DNA of 27,844 bases from the NCBI GenBank assembly GCA_002454425.1, contig DKIV01000012.1:53933-81776 (forward strand), given 5' to 3'. Positions 24,570-27,844 of this stretch are shown piece after piece. The notes under the pieces were generated by a model. That model ran no database searches and was not told the origin of the DNA. It was given only the letters and a program-made list of their open reading frames with translations. This DNA comes from Sphingobacteriaceae bacterium UBA6709 (GTDB lineage: Bacteria; Bacteroidota; Bacteroidia; Sphingobacteriales; Sphingobacteriaceae). The position numbers and the translations under genes were made by a program. Positions within the stretch are counted from its first letter, which is position 1. The number at the start of each line of letters is the position of its first letter.

Positions 24570-27500
24570 TCATTCTGTAATGCGAACAATATAGCTGTAT
24601 GCGTATTTCTTCGCCATTAGACGATATTGCCCATGCGGCAGCGCGCCCCAGCTATCATCCCCCCCTAGCCCTCTCTGACTCAGATCAATTTGCAGGAAGA
24701 CTTCTGAACGAGGCTTTACATCCGTAGGATGTTGCTGCTTCTTGGTAAGTCCGGGATCAAGATCTTCAGCAAGATTATTTAAAGCACTGAAGCAAAAAGG
24801 CTTATTTACAGCCAGGATACTTAATTTGTGTTGCTGCTTATCGTGCAGGGTCAAACTCCGTACATCTGTATGGTAACCATATTCCTGCGGACGTATATAA
24901 TTTGACATAGATAGCTCCCTCACGTCTGCGGAATATTTCCCTATAAATGCGGCACCTTTTCTGTCCGGGTAGTTTTCCCAGGGCCCACGTCCATAATAAT
25001 TAAGACCAGTAAAGGCTGCAGGTAATGTCAGACGCATGCCGAAGCGTGGAAGCTCAGGCAGGTTAGTGCCCTCCATGTCTATAGATGCGGTAATACGCAC
25101 ATCGCCCCTGGGGGTAACGATATACTCAAGCACATACGGCACGTTAAGACCTCGCAATCGGTAATTTACTTTTATCGGGAGGCCCCCCTCGCCAGCTTGT
25201 CCGACTTCTACTCCTACTAATTCGGGATTTACATGTGCCGTGCGCCACACGCCCATATTCACAGGCATTTGATTGCCGAAGTCATTGTCCGTTGGCGCGC
25301 GCCAGAAATATGGCTTGGGAAGACCACCCAGGCGCATGCCTGTTGTCGACGTAAGACCGAAAAACTCGCCCGTTGAGGTATTGAACTTAGCCTTTAGCGC
25401 TCCGGCGCTAATGTCCAGCACATCGCCTTTTTTGTCAACCGTTACCGATCCATTACCAGCGGCCACAGTCAGAGGCTTCTCCCTTATAACGAATTGCTCA
25501 CGCGCCAGTTCATGGCCTGCTGGCACCAGAGCAGTTTCTACGGAGCTAAACGCGTAAAGATTTAACAAGTATTCGTCGTCATTTTTATCATTCACCGCAG
25601 GAAGCGGCAGCTTGACGAACTTCTTTTGATGCGGCGCCAATTGCAGGTTGAAGGCAGCCGATTTCACAGGCTCCCCATTTTTCAGCAGCTCCCACCTGAA
25701 ACGATACTTGTTGAGATCAGTAAAATCAAACAGATTTTCAACAGTGACGCCTGACTTTCCCGCGTCGAAAGCGCTGAACAGGATGTTCTGGTAGGTTCTC
25801 TTTACCTCATATAGACCTGGATGAGGGCTGCGGTCAGCAGCAACGAGGCCGTTGGCACAGAAGTTCTCATCATTGGTAATATGATAGCTGCCCAGATCAC
25901 CGCCATAAGCATAAAACACGCGCCCGTCAGCAGTGCTTGTCCTAATTCCCTGATCTACCCAATCCCATATAAAACCTCCCTGCATCTTTTTATCGCTACG
26001 GATAATATCCCAGTACTCCTGAAAATTACCGTTGCTGTTGCCCATTGCGTGAGAGTATTCACACATGATATACGGGCGTGTTTTGTCTGATGCCGCATAT
26101 TCTTTCATATGCCTGATCCGTGGATACATAGGACATACGATATCGGTATTCTCCGCCTCGCCAGCCTGCTCAAACTGCACTGGGCGCGAAGGGTCACGTT
26201 GCTTAATCCACTTATAAGCATCAAAAAACACAGGACCATTACCGCACTCGTTCCCCATTGACCAAATGATTACGGAGCTATGATTCTTATCGCGTTCCAC
26301 CAGTCGATGTATGCGATCGAGATGCGCCGGAGCCCAGGCCGGAAGATACGCGGGATGCACCTCCTGATTAAACCAGCCTTGAAAGGTTGCGCCCATTCCA
26401 TGAGTTTCTATATTCGCTTCGTCAACGACATACAGACCATACTCATCACATAACTTGTACCATAAGGGATCGTTCGGGTAGTGCGAGGCCCGCACCGCGT
26501 TGACGTTAAACTGCTTCATTAACTGAATGTCTTTAATCATCAGCTCCCTGTTCGGAGCATGGCCATTCACAGGATCATGCTCGTGTCTGTTTACTCCTTT
26601 TACATAAACAGGCACCCCGTTAACACACAATTGCCGATTCTTTATTTCCACCTTCCTGAAGCCTGTTTTTGTAGCTGTAAGCGATAATATCTTACCCTGC
26701 TCGTCTTTCAGGCTGATGATGCAGGTATATAAATTCGGTGCTTCAGCACTCCATTTGCTAACACCCGGCACTGTTCCGCTCACTTCGATCTTTGTCAGCG
26801 AATCGGTAGCATTTACTTTACGCGTTTGAGAGAAGACAGCTTTTCCAGCCCCATCCATCAGACGAACCTGAAGCGATCCATTCGTGATAGGCGCGTTCTT
26901 AAATTTTCTTAAATCTAAGGTTGCGCTGAAAACGCCATTAGTATAACGGCTGTCGAGATCTGCCTTGACGAAGAAATCCCATAGACTAAGCGTCGGCACA
27001 GAAAACAGGCATACATCGCGTTCAATGCCGCTGAGACGCCAGAAGTCCTGATCCTCGAGGTAGCTTCCATCATGCCAACGGAAGACTTGCACCGCCAATA
27101 CGTTATCGCCAGACTTGAGGTAAGGCGTAATATTAAATTCGGCAGCCGACTTTGAAACCTTAGACATCCCCACCTTCTGCCCATTCAGATATATCATGGC
27201 GCATCCGGTAATTGACCCGAACTGAATGAATACCTGACGCCCATCCCAGGATGCCGGTATAGTAAAATGTTTGCGATACGTGCCGACCGGAACATCCTCT
27301 CCAACATGTGGCGGATTTTTAGGGAATACATAGGTTATATTTGTGTAAATGGGAATGCCGAAGCCACGAAGTTCCCAATTAGAAGGCACCTGAATATTTG
27401 CCCAGCCCGCGTCAGGAAGATCCTCACGGTAAAACCCCTGATCTCTATCGGCGAGCTTACTTACGTAGGAAAATTTCCAGTCGCCATTCAACGACTTAAA

Positions 27501-27680
27501 ATACGCCGACGAGGAGGGATCATCTTTAATAGCGTCGGCATCATCTTCATAAGAAAAAAATGACGCGCGGGGATTTTCCTGATTTACATTTACAAGCGCC
27601 GGGTTCTCCCAGTCCCGAAGTTGTGCCGAGACTTTCATCGCCATAAACAACAGCAGAATTGCAATAATTGACTTGTTCAT
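24570..27680 (-). CDS. GH2 beta-galactosidase, exported (LacZ-type architecture)
   Basis: The product is 1036 residues, full length for the five-domain LacZ-type GH2 enzymes. A signal peptide (MNKSIIA to MKVSAQ, about 20 residues) predicts export, unlike E. coli LacZ. Domain order: sugar-binding jelly roll (about 50-225, with VPSNWELRGFGIPIY at 98-112), Ig-like domain (about 230-340), TIM barrel (about 342-640), second Ig-like domain, and C-terminal beta-sandwich (about 745-1030, LNYYGRGPWENYPDRK). Catalytic acid/base is Glu478 in IIWSMGNECGNG and the nucleophile is Glu541 in YIMCEYSHAMGNSNG; NRHEHDP at 364-370 and RASHYPND at 397-404 are further LacZ-type marks. The expected reaction is retaining hydrolysis of terminal beta-galactosides, though GH2 enzymes vary. 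It is the most upstream gene of the minus-strand hydrolase set, with a candidate promoter at 27700-27732. Confidence 0.93.
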   Translation of the reverse strand: MNKSIIAILLLFMAMKVSAQLRDWENPALVNVNQENPRASFFSYEDDADAIKDDPSSSAYFKSLNGDWKFSYVSKLADRDQGFYREDLPDAGWANIQVPSNWELRGFGIPIYTNITYVFPKNPPHVGEDVPVGTYRKHFTIPASWDGRQVFIQFGSITGCAMIYLNGQKVGMSKVSKSAAEFNITPYLKSGDNVLAVQVFRWHDGSYLEDQDFWRLSGIERDVCLFSVPTLSLWDFFVKADLDSRYTNGVFSATLDLRKFKNAPITNGSLQVRLMDGAGKAVFSQTRKVNATDSLTKIEVSGTVPGVSKWSAEAPNLYTCIISLKDEQGKILSLTATKTGFRKVEIKNRQLCVNGVPVYVKGVNRHEHDPVNGHAPNRELMIKDIQLMKQFNVNAVRASHYPNDPLWYKLCDEYGLYVVDEANIETHGMGATFQGWFNQEVHPAYLPAWAPAHLDRIHRLVERDKNHSSVIIWSMGNECGNGPVFFDAYKWIKQRDPSRPVQFEQAGEAENTDIVCPMYPRIRHMKEYAASDKTRPYIMCEYSHAMGNSNGNFQEYWDIIRSDKKMQGGFIWDWVDQGIRTSTADGRVFYAYGGDLGSYHITNDENFCANGLVAADRSPHPGLYEVKRTYQNILFSAFDAGKSGVTVENLFDFTDLNKYRFRWELLKNGEPVKSAAFNLQLAPHQKKFVKLPLPAVNDKNDDEYLLNLYAFSSVETALVPAGHELAREQFVIREKPLTVAAGNGSVTVDKKGDVLDISAGALKAKFNTSTGEFFGLTSTTGMRLGGLPKPYFWRAPTDNDFGNQMPVNMGVWRTAHVNPELVGVEVGQAGEGGLPIKVNYRLRGLNVPYVLEYIVTPRGDVRITASIDMEGTNLPELPRFGMRLTLPAAFTGLNYYGRGPWENYPDRKGAAFIGKYSADVRELSMSNYIRPQEYGYHTDVRSLTLHDKQQHKLSILAVNKPFCFSALNNLAEDLDPGLTKKQQHPTDVKPRSEVFLQIDLSQRGLGGDDSWGALPHGQYRLMAKKYAYSYIVRITE

Positions 27681-27699
27681 TGAATTATGTTAGTGGGTG

Positions 27700-27732
27700 T
27701 AAAACTACAAATAAGGCTCATTTTAAGCACAA
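27700..27732 (-). promoter_or_regulatory. Candidate promoter of the GH2 gene
   Basis: On the minus strand TTG (27730-27732) is followed after 22 nt by TAGTTTTA (27700-27707), which matches the -7 consensus TAnnTTTG except for the last base. It would start transcription about 10-15 nt before ATG 27680. Confidence 0.35.
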
Positions 27733-27748
27733 TACACCATGGTGAATT
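27731..27748. promoter_or_regulatory. Near-perfect 18-bp palindrome upstream of GH2 (operator candidate)
   Basis: AATACACCATGGTGAATT has a perfect 10-bp core (CACCATGGTG, 27735-27744) and three more symmetric bases on each side, interrupted by one mismatched pair. It touches the -33 end of the candidate GH2 promoter, a usual place for a repressor or activator. No regulator for it is visible in the window. Confidence 0.45.
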
Positions 27749-27844
27749 AGGAAAAAACAGGGGGCTAACTCGTCGAAACACGAAAAATACCCATACGCTA
27801 TCAATCTCATCTTTTACACCCTTTGCTACCCACCTGCTTCGAGA

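Noticed and set aside
1..27844. CRISPR array, insertion sequence or integrase
   Set aside because: No spaced direct repeats of CRISPR type, no transposase or recombinase motifs and no paired terminal repeats with target duplications were seen.

Overview
The window looks like chromosome of a member of the Bacteroidota, most likely Sphingobacteriaceae-like (Pedobacter/Mucilaginibacter type). The clues are an Oar-like TonB-dependent receptor, a carboxypeptidase-regulatory-domain plus DUF5686 outer-membrane protein, many exported glycoside hydrolases including GH92, and promoter elements matching the Bacteroidota consensus (TAnnTTTG at -7, TTTG at -33). The genus is inferred; no rRNA is present.

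Left edge (1-566): no convincing gene. Bases 1-33 are an 11-bp tandem repeat running off the window. Bases 1-185 are about 55% GC with several inverted repeats, followed by an abrupt drop to about 25-30% GC. From 567 there is a lipoprotein of the PQQ-dependent aldose dehydrogenase family. It converges on a DUF5686 protein (1820-4432, minus), and a 19-bp perfect hairpin between them overlaps the end of the second gene.

Mannoside module (4552-10722): a GntR/UTRA regulator (minus) faces a tight plus-strand operon of three genes: a long class I mannose-6-phosphate isomerase with an extra N-terminal kinase-like domain, an MFS sugar permease, and a GH92 alpha-mannosidase lipoprotein. A perfect 16-bp palindrome lies in the operon leader and is the best candidate for the regulator's operator. 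The predicted logic is mannose release outside the cytoplasmic membrane, import by the permease, and isomerisation of phosphorylated mannose, induced by a sugar phosphate.

Middle (10754-17238, all minus): an exported YncE-like beta-propeller, an exported class II cyclic-nucleotide phosphodiesterase, a 1089-residue Oar-like TonB receptor, and a histone-deacetylase-fold enzyme with its own good -33/-7 promoter.

Polysaccharide module (17352-27680, all minus; transcription order from the right): GH2 beta-galactosidase, GH16 endo-glycanase, a tandem GH43-GH43 protein, a GH51 arabinofuranosidase with a degenerate GH43-like N-terminus, and a BNR_4 propeller lipoprotein. The last three are almost contiguous (gaps of 2 and 1 nt) and end in a terminator. 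Upstream of the GH43 gene is a 206-bp leader whose segments can form two mutually exclusive hairpins, a possible attenuator. Beta-galactosidase, GH16, arabinosidases and a BNR_4 enzyme together fit breakdown of arabinogalactan-type polymers, though this is inference. No SusC/SusD pair, ECF sigma factor or hybrid two-component regulator is in the window, so the module is either the edge of a larger locus or a satellite. The last 164 bases hold only a candidate promoter and a near-perfect palindrome.
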